NCBI GenBank assembly: GCA_963629425.1
Contig: CAVGIU010000026.1
Coordinates: forward strand, 1-17,744
From: F23-B02 sp963629425
Lineage (GTDB): Bacteria > Bacillota > Clostridia > Oscillospirales > Oscillospiraceae
Direction of reading: 5' to 3'
Length of the DNA: 17,744 bases
Under the pieces are notes generated by a model. That model was not told the origin of the DNA, did no database searches, and saw only the letters and a list, made by a program, of their open reading frames with translations. Below, piece by piece: positions 6,972-14,818 of this stretch. The translations under genes were made by a program, and so were the position numbers. Numbering within the stretch: the stretch's first letter is position 1; every line of letters begins with the position of its first letter.

Positions 6972-7703
6972 TTAAAAGCCGGCCTGCATGATAGGCTTGC
7001 GCTTATGTTCGCTTCTTGCATGCATTCGCATGATCTTTTCAAGCACCGCATCGTCTATTTTACCACCGCTGAGATAAGTGTCAAGCTCTTTGTAGCTGAA
7101 GCCCATTTCGCTCTCATCGGTCTGTCCGTCGAACAGACCGGCCGAGGGCGCTTTTTCTATAACGCACCGGGGTGCCTTCAGCCAGCGCAGAAATTCGTAT
7201 ATCTCCGTGACCGTCAGATCGCATATGGGGTTAAAGTCGCACGCGCCGTCGCCCCACTTGGTGAAGTAGCCGACATAGCTCTCGCTGCGGTTGCCTGTGC
7301 CCGCCACAAGGCGGTTTTCGGAGGCTGCCACGGCGTACAGCGTCGCCATTCTCAGGCGCGGCGCGATATTTGCCTCGGCAGCGCCGGTGAGCTCAGTCAC
7401 TCCGCTTGCCAGCACTGCCTTTTCGGCCTCCTTGACAGGGCTGAGGTCTGCGTAGCGCGTCTCGATGCCGTACTGCGCGGCAACGGTCTCGCCGTCGCGT
7501 TTATCCATGTCGTAATTGCGCGCCGAGGTACAGGGCATGATGATGCCGACGGTATTCTCGCACGCGGCCTTGCACAGGATGCCGACGAGCGCGGAATCCT
7601 TGCCGCCGGAGTTGCCGTAAACAATGCCGTCTGCCCCGCTCTCGCGCACGGCGCAGCGGATAAACTGGATTCTCTGAGCGTATTCCTTTTCATAGTTTCT
7701 CAT
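6972..7703 (-). CDS. nadE: Ammonia-dependent NAD+ synthetase
   Basis: A 243-residue enzyme that amidates nicotinate adenine dinucleotide to NAD+ with ATP. Visible motifs are the PP-loop YGNSGGKDSA (about 29-38), AGTGNRSE (134-141), FTKWGDGACDFNPI (147-160) and PSAGLFDGQTDESEMGF (186-202), all typical of NadE. It lacks the N-terminal nitrilase-type glutaminase domain of long NadEs, so it uses free NH3. The start is the ATG at 7701-7703, six bases after AGGTG; an upstream in-frame GTG overlaps that site and is not used. It begins 21 bases after the pyrG stop, so it is co-transcribed with pyrG. Pathway: last step of NAD synthesis in the cytoplasm. Confidence 0.95.
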   Translation of the reverse strand: MRNYEKEYAQRIQFIRCAVRESGADGIVYGNSGGKDSALVGILCKAACENTVGIIMPCTSARNYDMDKRDGETVAAQYGIETRYADLSPVKEAEKAVLASGVTELTGAAEANIAPRLRMATLYAVAASENRLVAGTGNRSESYVGYFTKWGDGACDFNPICDLTVTEIYEFLRWLKAPRCVIEKAPSAGLFDGQTDESEMGFSYKELDTYLSGGKIDDAVLEKIMRMHARSEHKRKPIMQAGF

Positions 7704-7724
7704 TAAAATCACCTTTTAAAATCA

Positions 7725-9317
7725 TCATTCAAGCGCCGCTTTTACAAAGCCGTTAAACAGCGGATGCGGCTTGTTGGGTCTGCTTTTAAATTCAGGATGG
7801 AACTGCGCCGCCACAAACCAGCGGCAGGCAGGGTTCTCGACCATTTCTACGAGTCTCCCATCCGGACTCAGGCCGACGGGCAGAAGTCCGCGCGCGACGA
7901 TGTCCTCGCGGAAATCGTTGCTCACCTCGTATCTGTGGCGATGGCGCTCATTTATAAGCCCTTCGCCGTAGTATTCGTAGGCTCTGCTCTCCGGCGAGAG
8001 CACGCAGGGATACTTGCCCAGGCGCATTGTGCCGCCCTTTGCGGTTATGCCCTGCTGCTCGGGCATAAGGTCTATGACAAGATGCTGCGAATCTGCCGTG
8101 AACTCGGCGGAGTTTGCGTCCTTCCATCCGAGGACATGGCGGGCAAATTCGATAACGGCTATTTGAAGGCCGAGGCATATGCCGAGATACGGCACGTCGT
8201 TCTCGCGCGCATATTCGGCTGCCAGGATCATGCCCTCGATGCCGCGGTCTCCGAAGCCGCCGGGCACGAGTATGCCGTCGCAGTCACCGAGGACGGAGGC
8301 GATGTTATCCTCCGTGAGTTCCTCGGAATCGACCCATTTTATCTCCATCACGGCATCGTTTGCAGAAGCCGCGTGATTGAGAGACTCCGCAACAGACAGG
8401 TACGCGTCGTGCAGCTGAACATATTTACCGACAAGGGCGATCTTCACCGCGCGGTGCGCGCCCTTTATCTTTCCGACCATGGCCTTCCACTCGGTGAGAT
8501 CGGGCTCTGGGCAGTCGATACCGAGCTTGCGGCATACGACTGCGGAAAGTCCCTCGTGTTCCAAAAGCAGCGGCGCTTCGTACAGCGTCGACGCCGTTGC
8601 GTTCTGAATGACGCACTCGGGCTCGACATTACAGAAAAGTGCGATCTTTCTGCGTATATCGTCGCTTATCGGAGCATCAGTACGGCACACGAGGATATCC
8701 GGCTGGATGCCGACGGACAAAAGCTCCTTTACCGAGTGCTGCGTGGGCTTACTCTTAAGCTCGCCCGTACCGGGGATCTGAACTATCAGCGGAACGTGGA
8801 TAAACAGCACATTCTGTCTGCCCTTTTCGACGGCGACCTGACGGATAGCCTCCAAAAACGGCTGGCTTTCGATATCGCCGACCGTACCGCCGATCTCGCA
8901 GATGAGAACGTCGATGTTCTCATCCTCCATGGCGTAGACGCTCTGCTTTATCTCGTCGGTCACATGAGGTATTATCTGCACCGTGCCGCCGAGGTATCCG
9001 CCCTGGCGCTCGCGGTTTAGAACGTTCCAGTATATGCGTCCTGCGGAAACGGAGGAGTTTCCGCTCAGGCTCTCGTCGACGAATCTTTCATAGTGGCCGA
9101 GGTCGAGATCGGTCTCCGCGCCGTCATCGGTGACGAAGACCTCGCCGTGCTGATACGGGCTCATCGTACCGGGATCGACGTTGAGATATGGGTCGAATTT
9201 CTGGTTTTTCACGCGCAGTCCGCGCTGCTTCAAAAGTCTGCCGAGCGAGGCCGCGCATATTCCCTTGCCCAGCCCCGACACGACTCCGCCTGTTACGAAT
9301 ACATACTTCATTTTCAT
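7725..9317 (-). CDS. pyrG: CTP synthase
   Basis: A 530-residue glutamine-dependent CTP synthase, converting UTP to CTP with ATP and glutamine. The N-terminal synthase domain starts KYVFVTGGVVSGLGKG (P-loop about 9-19) and includes FDPYLNVDPGTMSPYQHGEV (41-60) and EIGGTVGDIESQPF (141-154). A linker leads to the class I glutamine amidotransferase domain from about 290, with VPGGFGDRG (351-359), the nucleophile Cys381 in GICLGLQ, and the His507/Glu509 pair in FHPEF. All catalytic residues are present and length is typical. ATG 9315-9317 follows GAGAG; a second ATG at 9309-9311 is an alternative start. It heads the pyrG-nadE-bioY group, with a 100-bp palindrome in its upstream region. Confidence 0.97.
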   Translation of the reverse strand: MKMKYVFVTGGVVSGLGKGICAASLGRLLKQRGLRVKNQKFDPYLNVDPGTMSPYQHGEVFVTDDGAETDLDLGHYERFVDESLSGNSSVSAGRIYWNVLNRERQGGYLGGTVQIIPHVTDEIKQSVYAMEDENIDVLICEIGGTVGDIESQPFLEAIRQVAVEKGRQNVLFIHVPLIVQIPGTGELKSKPTQHSVKELLSVGIQPDILVCRTDAPISDDIRRKIALFCNVEPECVIQNATASTLYEAPLLLEHEGLSAVVCRKLGIDCPEPDLTEWKAMVGKIKGAHRAVKIALVGKYVQLHDAYLSVAESLNHAASANDAVMEIKWVDSEELTEDNIASVLGDCDGILVPGGFGDRGIEGMILAAEYARENDVPYLGICLGLQIAVIEFARHVLGWKDANSAEFTADSQHLVIDLMPEQQGITAKGGTMRLGKYPCVLSPESRAYEYYGEGLINERHRHRYEVSNDFREDIVARGLLPVGLSPDGRLVEMVENPACRWFVAAQFHPEFKSRPNKPHPLFNGFVKAALE

Positions 9318-9364
9318 TTACTCTCTCATTCTGAAATTTGTTTTTTAGTTTTTATCTATAACAA

Positions 9365-9464
9365 CTGCCGAGGAATTTTGAGTCGGAAAAAGGCTTTCTT
9401 TCGATGGAATATGTTCTATATTTCAAGAAAGAGTAACGCATTTCCGGCTCAAAATAACCGGCAG
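9365..9464. repeat. 100-bp near-perfect palindrome between glnN and pyrG
   Basis: Nested inverted segments fold the whole 100 bases into one long hairpin: CTGCCG/CGGCAG (9365-9370, 9459-9464), ATTTTGAGTCGGAAA with TTTCCGGCTCAAAAT (9375-9389, 9441-9455, one G-T pair), CTTTCTT/AAGAAAG (9394-9400, 9425-9431), GAATAT with ATATTTC at the tip. It begins four bases after the glnN stop on the minus strand. No U-tract follows on either strand. It may be a small inverted-repeat element or an mRNA processing/stability hairpin separating the asnB-glnN and pyrG transcripts. Confidence 0.75.
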
Positions 9465-9468
9465 GCGA

Positions 9469-11568
9469 TCAAACCGAGAACAGCATATCGTAGTAACTCG
9501 GATACGGCCAGTATTCGACCGCCGTGAGCGTTTCGAGCTTGTCGATAACTGTACGCATATCCTCCATTCTGAGAAACACCTCGTCGTGGTAATACTTCAT
9601 AAGCTCTGCATTGCCGACATCGGGCGCAGTCTCGAGTGCAGATTTCAGGGACACCATCTTGTCGAGCAGGCTCTCGTTTAAGCTGCTGAGCGTACCGATG
9701 AGCGCGCTTTCGACGCGGCAGGGTACCTCAGGCAGAGCCTTGCGCTTTTTGATTAGCGTTTCGCTCAGCGCGGCGGTGTACTCGGAAACGGCATTGAGTA
9801 TGCCGTGCTGCACCATATCAACGAGCGTCTCGCCCTCGATGGCGATGACCTTGCAGTAGTGCTCCATGTGTATCTCGTTGCGCGCCGTGATCTCCGATTC
9901 GGTGTAAACGCCGTATTTGGTAAGAAGCTCGATGTTTTTCGGCAGCATATACTCGGGAAGTGCCGTCGAGGAGTTCTTGAGGTTTTTAAGTCCGCGCTTT
10001 TCAGCCTCCTCGACCCAGCGTTCATCATAGCCGTTGCCGCCGAAGAGGATGCGGCCGTGTTCTTTAAACGTGCTCTTAATGAGCTCGTGCAGAGCTGCGG
10101 TGAAGTCGGGCGCTTTTTCAAGCTCGTCGGCAAAATCGCTCAGTGAATCGGCCATGATGGTGTTCAGGACCGTGGTCGGCCCCGCTATCGACTGGCTTGA
10201 GCCGGGCATGCGGAACTCGAACTTGTTGCCGGTGAAGGCGACGGGCGAGGTGCGGTTGCGGTCTGTCGTATCCTTCGGTATCGGCGGCAGAACGTCGACG
10301 CCGATGCGCAGCGTGCTCTTGCTCTTTTCGGTGTAGCCCGTTTCGTTGACGATAGAATCGACTATGCCCTCAAGCTCCTCGCCGAGGAACACGGAGATTA
10401 TCGCAGGGGGAGCCTCCTGCGCGCCGAGACGGTGGTCATTGCCGGCAAAGGCGACAGAGCATCTCAAAAGCTCCTGATATTTATCCACGCCTCTGACGAA
10501 GGCCGCCAAAAACAGCAGAAACTGCGCGTTCTGACTCGGTGTCTTGCCCGGGGAGAAAAGGTTCTTGCCCGTGTCGGTGCCGAGCGACCAGTTATTGTGC
10601 TTGCCGGAGCCGTTCACGCCGGCAAAGGGCTTTTCGTGCAGCAGGCACACAAGGCCATGACGGTCGGCGACCTTCTGCATGATCTCCATGCTGATCTGGT
10701 TCTGATCGTTTGCGGTGTTGGCGTCAGAGTAGATCGGCGCCATCTCGTGCTGAGCCGGGGCGACCTCGTTATGGCGCGTTTTGGACAAAACGCCGAGCTT
10801 CCACAGCTCCTCGTCGAGATCCTGCATATACTCCGCGACGCGCGGACGAATGGTTCCGAAATAGTGATCCTCAAGCTCCTGACCCTTGGGCGGCTTCGAG
10901 CCGAACAGCGTTCTGCCGCACAGTCTCAGATCCTCGCGCTCAAGAAAAAGCTCTTTATCTATAAGGAAGTACTCCTGCTCGGGGCCGACCTGCGCGATGA
11001 CCTTCTGCGTTTCGGTATCGCCGAACAGCCGCAGTATCCTCAGCGCCTGGCGGCTTACGGCGTCGCAGGAGCGCAGAAGCGGCGTTTTCTTATCCAGCGC
11101 CTCGCCGGAATACGAGCAAAACACTGTCGGTATGCACAGCGTTCCGTCCTTTATGAACGCAAACGCGGTGGGATCCCATGCACTGTAGCCGCGGGCTTCA
11201 AATGTCGCGCGCAGGCCGCCGGAGGGGAAGCTGGACGCATCGGGCTCGCCGCGCACGAGCTCCTTGCCGGAAAACTCCATTGTTATCGTGCCGCCGCCTG
11301 CGGGCGATATGAAGCTGTCGTGCTTTTCGGCGGTGATGCCGGTCAGAGGCTGGAACCAGTGAGTGAAGTGGGTCGCGCCGTTTTCCAGCGCCCACTGCTT
11401 CATGCCCTCGGCAATGCCGTCGGCAACTTCAAGCGTCAGTGGTTCTCCGTCGGAAAGGCACTTTTTCCACTCCCGGAAGTACTTCTCCTTAACGTATTTG
11501 CGCATGGTGCGTTCGTTGAATACGCAGCTGCCGAACAGCTCAGGGATCTTTTTTACTTCTCTGCTCAT
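9469..11568 (-). CDS. glnN: Glutamine synthetase type III
   Basis: A 699-residue GSIII, making glutamine from glutamate, NH3 and ATP. The length and motifs separate it from GSI (about 450) and GSII (about 370): GPEQEYFLID (metal-binding Glu pair), HNEVAPAQHEMAPIYSDANT, VNGSGKHNNWSL (ATP/glutamate site), DHRLGAQEAPPAIIS, and NKFEFRMPGSSQS with the substrate arginine. The ATG at 11566-11568 has GGAGGA eight bases upstream. That ribosome binding site sits in the 15-base gap after the asnB stop, so asnB and glnN form one tightly coupled operon. Expression is therefore probably tied to the T-box leader before asnB. The genes together convert ammonia to glutamine and glutamine nitrogen to asparagine. 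Confidence 0.96.
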   Translation of the reverse strand: MSREVKKIPELFGSCVFNERTMRKYVKEKYFREWKKCLSDGEPLTLEVADGIAEGMKQWALENGATHFTHWFQPLTGITAEKHDSFISPAGGGTITMEFSGKELVRGEPDASSFPSGGLRATFEARGYSAWDPTAFAFIKDGTLCIPTVFCSYSGEALDKKTPLLRSCDAVSRQALRILRLFGDTETQKVIAQVGPEQEYFLIDKELFLEREDLRLCGRTLFGSKPPKGQELEDHYFGTIRPRVAEYMQDLDEELWKLGVLSKTRHNEVAPAQHEMAPIYSDANTANDQNQISMEIMQKVADRHGLVCLLHEKPFAGVNGSGKHNNWSLGTDTGKNLFSPGKTPSQNAQFLLFLAAFVRGVDKYQELLRCSVAFAGNDHRLGAQEAPPAIISVFLGEELEGIVDSIVNETGYTEKSKSTLRIGVDVLPPIPKDTTDRNRTSPVAFTGNKFEFRMPGSSQSIAGPTTVLNTIMADSLSDFADELEKAPDFTAALHELIKSTFKEHGRILFGGNGYDERWVEEAEKRGLKNLKNSSTALPEYMLPKNIELLTKYGVYTESEITARNEIHMEHYCKVIAIEGETLVDMVQHGILNAVSEYTAALSETLIKKRKALPEVPCRVESALIGTLSSLNESLLDKMVSLKSALETAPDVGNAELMKYYHDEVFLRMEDMRTVIDKLETLTAVEYWPYPSYYDMLFSV

Positions 11569-11583
11569 GGTTTTATCCTCCTT

Positions 11584-13164
11584 TTATTTTCCGCTCGCGC
11601 CGTAGTTTTTGAGAACTCGTGCGGAGGGGTCGTCAACATCACAGCCCGGCCATGTTTTGTTCGGCATCCAAAAGTCCTTGACCATCTTCGCCTGACCGGG
11701 ATAGTACTTTTCGAAGATATCTCTATATAGAAGGCTCTCTTTAGTAAAGGGAGTTGCAAAATCGTATTTTTTGCAAGCCTCGGCAAACTCCTCGTCGCTG
11801 TAGCGGCTCTCGGCATAGGCTTTGAGATCATCAACCATCGAGTGGCCGACAGCATCGGAAAATGCGGCCTTCTGACGCCAGAGTATCTCGTCGGGCAGAA
11901 TACCGTCTTTCTCAAACGCGCGGCGCAGCAGATATTTGCCCATGTCGTAGGTGTTCATCTTCATCTTGGGATCAATGCTCATGACATAGCGGACAAAATC
12001 GAGATCGCCGAATGGTACGCGTGCCTCCAGTGAGTTTACGGATATGCAGCGGTCGGCGCGCAGAACGTCGTACATGTGCAGCTCGTCCACCCTCTTCTTC
12101 GCCTCGCGCTGGAACTCCTCCGGCGTGGGGGCAAAATCGGTATATTTATAGCCGAACAGCTCATCGGATATCTCGCCCGTGAGCAGCACGCGCACATCCG
12201 TCTTCTCATGTATCGCCTTGCAGCACAGATACATGCCCATGCTCGCACGGATAGTGGTTATATCGTAAGTGCCGAGCATCGCGATAACCTCCTCGAGCGA
12301 GGAGATGACCTCGTCGCGCGTCATGCTGACCTCCATGTGCTCCGAGCCTATGAAATCGGCTGCCTTGCGCGCATATTTAAGGTCTATGGGATCCTGATCC
12401 ATGCCTATTGCAAAGGTGCGGATCTTTTTGCCGAGGATCTTTGCCGATATCGCACAGACAAGGCTGGAGTCCAGACCGCCGGAGAGCAGGAAGCCGAGCG
12501 GTGCATCCGCGTCAAGGCGCTTTTCAACGCCCGCAATGAGCTTTTCGCGGATCTTGCGGCAGACAGTGTCGATATCGTCTGAGGAATACTCGGAAACGCT
12601 CGTAAGATCGGCGTAGCGCGTAAATTTCCCGTCGGCGTAATAGTGGCCGGGAGGGAAAGGCATGATATCGCCGCACAGGCCGACGAGGTTTTTCGCCTCG
12701 CTTGCGAATATTATGCTGCCGTCGGAATAGTGTCCGTAGTACAGCGGGCGGATGCCGATAGGATCGCGCGCGGCGATGAGCTCCCGCTTTTCGCTGTCGT
12801 AGATTATCATCGCAAACTCCGCGTCGAGCTTTTTGAACATCTCAAGCCCGTACTCATGATACAGCGGCAGTATGATCTCACAGTCAGACTCGCTTTTAAA
12901 GCTGTATTTGGCGCTCAGCTCATCACGCAGCTTGCGGAAGCCGTACAGCTCGCCGTTGCAGACGACGGCATCATCGCCGAGATAAAACGGCTGCATGCCG
13001 CGCTCGTCGAGACCCATGATCGACAATCTGTGAAAGCCCAGAACCGCGCCGGGCAGCGTTGCCATTCTCGTTGCGTCCGGTCCGCGCGTGACCGTGCGGT
13101 CAAAATACGCTCTGACTGACTGAGCCGAAAGCTCCTTGCTTGTGAAACCGATGATTGAACACAT
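11584..13164 (-). CDS. asnB: Glutamine-hydrolysing asparagine synthase
   Basis: A 526-residue class B asparagine synthetase: aspartate + glutamine + ATP gives asparagine + glutamate. The N-terminal Ntn glutaminase domain has the nucleophile Cys2 right after the start Met (MCSIIGF), plus the conserved FHRLSIM (44-50), NGELYG (70-75) and SDCEI (94-98 region). The C-terminal ATP-PPase domain has the PP-loop SGGLDSS (228-234) and LLTGEISDELFGYKY. Length is close to E. coli AsnB (554). ATG 13162-13164 follows GGAGGTG, eight bases upstream. An asparagine-type T-box leader lies directly upstream, which confirms the substrate assignment independently. First gene of the asnB-glnN operon. Confidence 0.97.
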   Translation of the reverse strand: MCSIIGFTSKELSAQSVRAYFDRTVTRGPDATRMATLPGAVLGFHRLSIMGLDERGMQPFYLGDDAVVCNGELYGFRKLRDELSAKYSFKSESDCEIILPLYHEYGLEMFKKLDAEFAMIIYDSEKRELIAARDPIGIRPLYYGHYSDGSIIFASEAKNLVGLCGDIMPFPPGHYYADGKFTRYADLTSVSEYSSDDIDTVCRKIREKLIAGVEKRLDADAPLGFLLSGGLDSSLVCAISAKILGKKIRTFAIGMDQDPIDLKYARKAADFIGSEHMEVSMTRDEVISSLEEVIAMLGTYDITTIRASMGMYLCCKAIHEKTDVRVLLTGEISDELFGYKYTDFAPTPEEFQREAKKRVDELHMYDVLRADRCISVNSLEARVPFGDLDFVRYVMSIDPKMKMNTYDMGKYLLRRAFEKDGILPDEILWRQKAAFSDAVGHSMVDDLKAYAESRYSDEEFAEACKKYDFATPFTKESLLYRDIFEKYYPGQAKMVKDFWMPNKTWPGCDVDDPSARVLKNYGASGK

Positions 13165-13171
13165 AAAAAAT

Positions 13172-13440
13172 GCACCTCCGAATTTTTTGGGCAGCTATCC
13201 CCAAACTTTAGGACGAATAGCTGCAAATCCGCGGTGCCACCTAACTTACTGCCGAAGCAATCACTTTTGCGGGCTCAAACAAGCCCTCGTGCCCTAACGC
13301 CGCACTCCGCGTCTCACCTACTTGGTCACCCGTTCAGCTTGCTGCTGATAAAGTGTTATTCACTCATCCTCCGGTATCGGGTTCGCACTGTCTCCGACTC
13401 TCTGCGACCGAGCATATGAGCTACTTGTCTTCGTCATAGC
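13172..13440 (-). promoter_or_regulatory. T-box leader, asparagine specificity, upstream of asnB
   Basis: On the minus strand the diagnostic T-box core TTAGG-TGGCACC-GCG is at 13230-13244. It can form the antiterminator-type helix with CGT-CCTAA (13208-13215): TTAGG/CCTAA plus GCG/CGT around the TGGCACC bulge that pairs with the tRNA NCCA end. Stem I is visible upstream, with GACGAAGACAAGTAG near 13422-13436, CUCAU/AUGAG pairing and an AGAGAG bulge. GAATAACAC near 13353-13361 places AAC (13355-13357, Asn) followed by A at the specifier position. The competing hairpin is GCAGCTATTC/GGATAGCTGC (13215-13224, 13191-13200), followed by CCCAAAAAA with no U-tract. GCACC of the T-box (13233-13237) can instead pair with GGTGC of the asnB SD (13172-13176), suggesting control of translation. 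Confidence 0.9.
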
Positions 13441-13479
13441 ATTTACAGTATTAAATTCACGCCGTTTTCACTGCCCTAT

Positions 13480-13524
13480 AAAAAACTAAATTCTGCCGCA
13501 CAGAGGAATGCGGCAGACTTCAGT
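13480..13524 (-). terminator. Intrinsic terminator, minus strand, upstream of the asnB leader
   Basis: On the minus strand a stem of 16 positions (13509-13524 with 13485-13500; 14 matched, core TCTGCCGCA/TGCGGCAGA, loop of 8) is followed by TTTTTT (13480-13485). It terminates something transcribed from between asnB and the divergent lysR, although no gene is present there. The plus-strand T-run after the hairpin is only TTTT, so it is weaker in that direction. Confidence 0.8.
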
Positions 13525-13590
13525 TTTACAGATGAGAGAGCAAATGATTACAACAAATAAGGTTCAAGGTTTTCCTTGCTTCGACCTTAT
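13480..13590 (-). ncRNA. Candidate 110-nt small RNA or upstream attenuator
   Basis: A promoter-like site (13597-13625) predicts a start at about 13590. The transcript would open with a hairpin, ATAAGGT/ACCTTAT (13584-13590, 13557-13563) with an inner CAAGG-AAAA-CCTTG, continue through about 30 unpaired bases including TTTGCTCTCTCATC, and end in the intrinsic terminator at 13480-13524. No credible open reading frame is present. It matches no RNA family I recognise. It could be a free small RNA, or the first, regulated segment of a longer asnB leader if the terminator is read through. Prediction only. Confidence 0.5.
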
Positions 13591-13596
13591 GGCGGT

Positions 13597-13625
13597 ATAT
13601 TAGCACAGAAAGTTTGATAAATAAA
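13597..13625 (-). promoter_or_regulatory. Possible promoter of the small RNA
   Basis: On the minus strand TGC-TAATAT gives an extended -10 (TAATAT at 13597-13602), with a weak -35 TTTATT 17 bases upstream (13620-13625). The predicted start falls at the first base of the 5' hairpin. Confidence 0.45.
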
Positions 13626-13643
13626 ATACATATACCATTGCGG

Positions 13644-13671
13644 TTGCCATATCTAAAAAGTATGATATAAT
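13644..13671 (+). promoter_or_regulatory. Promoter of the second lysR gene
   Basis: TTGCCA (13644-13649), 16-base spacer, perfect TATAAT (13666-13671), 30 bases before the start codon. Confidence 0.7.
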
Positions 13672-13701
13672 GCTTTTTATACAGCCATGAGAGGTATAGT
13701 T

Positions 13702-14655
13702 ATGGACCTGAGAACACTTAGATATTTCACTGTCGTGGCCGAGGAGCTGAACATAACCCACGCAGCCGAGAGGCTGTGCATGAGTCAGCCGCCGCTGAGC
13801 AATCAGATGAAGGCTCTTGAGGAGGAGCTCGGCGTCAAGCTTTTTATCCGAGGCAAGCGGCAGCTGCAGCTGACCGACGCAGGCAGACTTCTGCTCCGGC
13901 GCGCAACGCAGATACTGGATATGACAGAAAAGGCGCAGCACGAGGTCATGAGCCTTGTGGGCGGCATGAGCGGAACGATAAACCTCGGCATCGTCGAGGG
14001 TCGCGCGCCGTTTCTCACCGCGCGCTGGATATCCGGTTTCAAGGAGGAGTTCCCGAATGTCAGGTACAGCATGTGGAACGGCAGCAGCGACGATGTCCTT
14101 GACAGGCTGCGTCAGGGACTTGTCGACCTCGCTGTCATTGCCGCGCCCTACGACACCGAGCACCTTGAGGGCATCACCGTCGGGCGCGGACCGTGGGTCG
14201 CGATAATGTCGCGCACAAACGAGCTGGCCCGGCTGCCGGGCGATGAGATACCTCTGAAAAGCCTCGCGGGAAAGCCTCTGATCGTTCCGAGCCGCCCTTC
14301 GCGCATCGACGCGATACGAAAATGGTTCGCCGAAGCGGACGCCGAGCCGAACATCATCTGCACACTGTCGAACTATCTCGACGCGATTGCGATGTCGGAG
14401 CTCGATATCGGCATAACGATATTCCCCCGCACGACGTACACGCCGAACGATCTGCTGGTCACGAAGATAATAACCGAACCCGCGCGGCAGATAGAATATG
14501 TGCTCGTGCGCATGAAAAACCGCGAACCCAGCGAGCTCATGACGGAGTTTATAAACTTCGTGCGAGACACGGAGGACACCACCGCCGACGATCCCGGCTT
14601 CAGCGAGATCCTTAAAAACGAGTACGTTCCCCCCGTCGATACTCCTTACCTTTAG
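13702..14655 (+). CDS. LysR-family transcriptional regulator
   Basis: A 317-residue LTTR. The N-terminal HTH reads LRYFTVVAEELNITHAAERL then CMSQPPLSNQMKALEEELGV, with the basic wing KLFIRGKRQLQLTDAGRLLL. The effector domain begins near GTINLGIVEG (about residue 91) and ends with a slightly long C-terminal tail. I chose the ATG at 13702, seven bases after GAGAGG, over an in-frame ATG at 13687 that overlaps this site. It diverges from asnB and lies upstream of the lysine-riboswitch transporter, but 740 bp separates it from the latter, so its target is unclear; autoregulation or control of the asnB-glnN operon is possible. A repeat fragment follows two bases after its stop. Confidence 0.9.
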   Translation: MDLRTLRYFTVVAEELNITHAAERLCMSQPPLSNQMKALEEELGVKLFIRGKRQLQLTDAGRLLLRRATQILDMTEKAQHEVMSLVGGMSGTINLGIVEGRAPFLTARWISGFKEEFPNVRYSMWNGSSDDVLDRLRQGLVDLAVIAAPYDTEHLEGITVGRGPWVAIMSRTNELARLPGDEIPLKSLAGKPLIVPSRPSRIDAIRKWFAEADAEPNIICTLSNYLDAIAMSELDIGITIFPRTTYTPNDLLVTKIITEPARQIEYVLVRMKNREPSELMTEFINFVRDTEDTTADDPGFSEILKNEYVPPVDTPYL

Positions 14656-14656
14656 T

Positions 14657-14713
14657 GGCGCATGAACGCACCTACGGATACGTTTAGTGCGGTGTCCCGG
14701 TATCGAAGCTGCG
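14657..14713 (+). repeat. Diverged partial copy of the 3493-3760 element
   Basis: This stretch aligns with about 3538-3595: shared blocks GCGCAT, GAA, GCACCT, ATACG, TGCG, CCCGGTATCG, AG, TGC in the same order and nearly the same spacing, roughly three quarters identical by eye. Similarity stops after this, and the terminal inverted repeats are not seen here. It starts directly after the second lysR stop codon. Confidence 0.6.
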
Positions 14714-14741
14714 GAACAAACCTTTTTTGCATCGCGCTGCG

Positions 14742-14783
14742 GCTCTGCGCCGCACCGTGTAGGGAATGGGCTTGCCCATTCCG
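14742..14783. repeat. Short GC-rich palindromes, including a GTAGGG-type mini-repeat
   Basis: TGCGGC/GCCGCA near 14742-14758 is followed by GTAGG + GGAATGGGC-TT-GCCCATTCC (14763-14782, perfect 9-bp stem). The same GTAGGG lead-in introduces the hairpin at 14819-14841, suggesting two members of one small dispersed palindrome family with different stems. Confidence 0.6.
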
Positions 14784-14818
14784 ATTCTAAAAATTTAGTT
14801 GGAACTAAAATCTATATC

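Noticed and set aside
13191..13224. Transcription terminator of the T-box
   Set aside because: The hairpin is good, but the bases that follow in the transcript are CCCAAAAAA; the T-run is on the other strand and precedes the hairpin there.
13480..13590. ANTAR-type two-hairpin antitermination target upstream of the nitrogen operon
   Set aside because: The loops are 4 and 8 bases, not the paired hexaloops with A1 and G4 that ANTAR proteins recognise.
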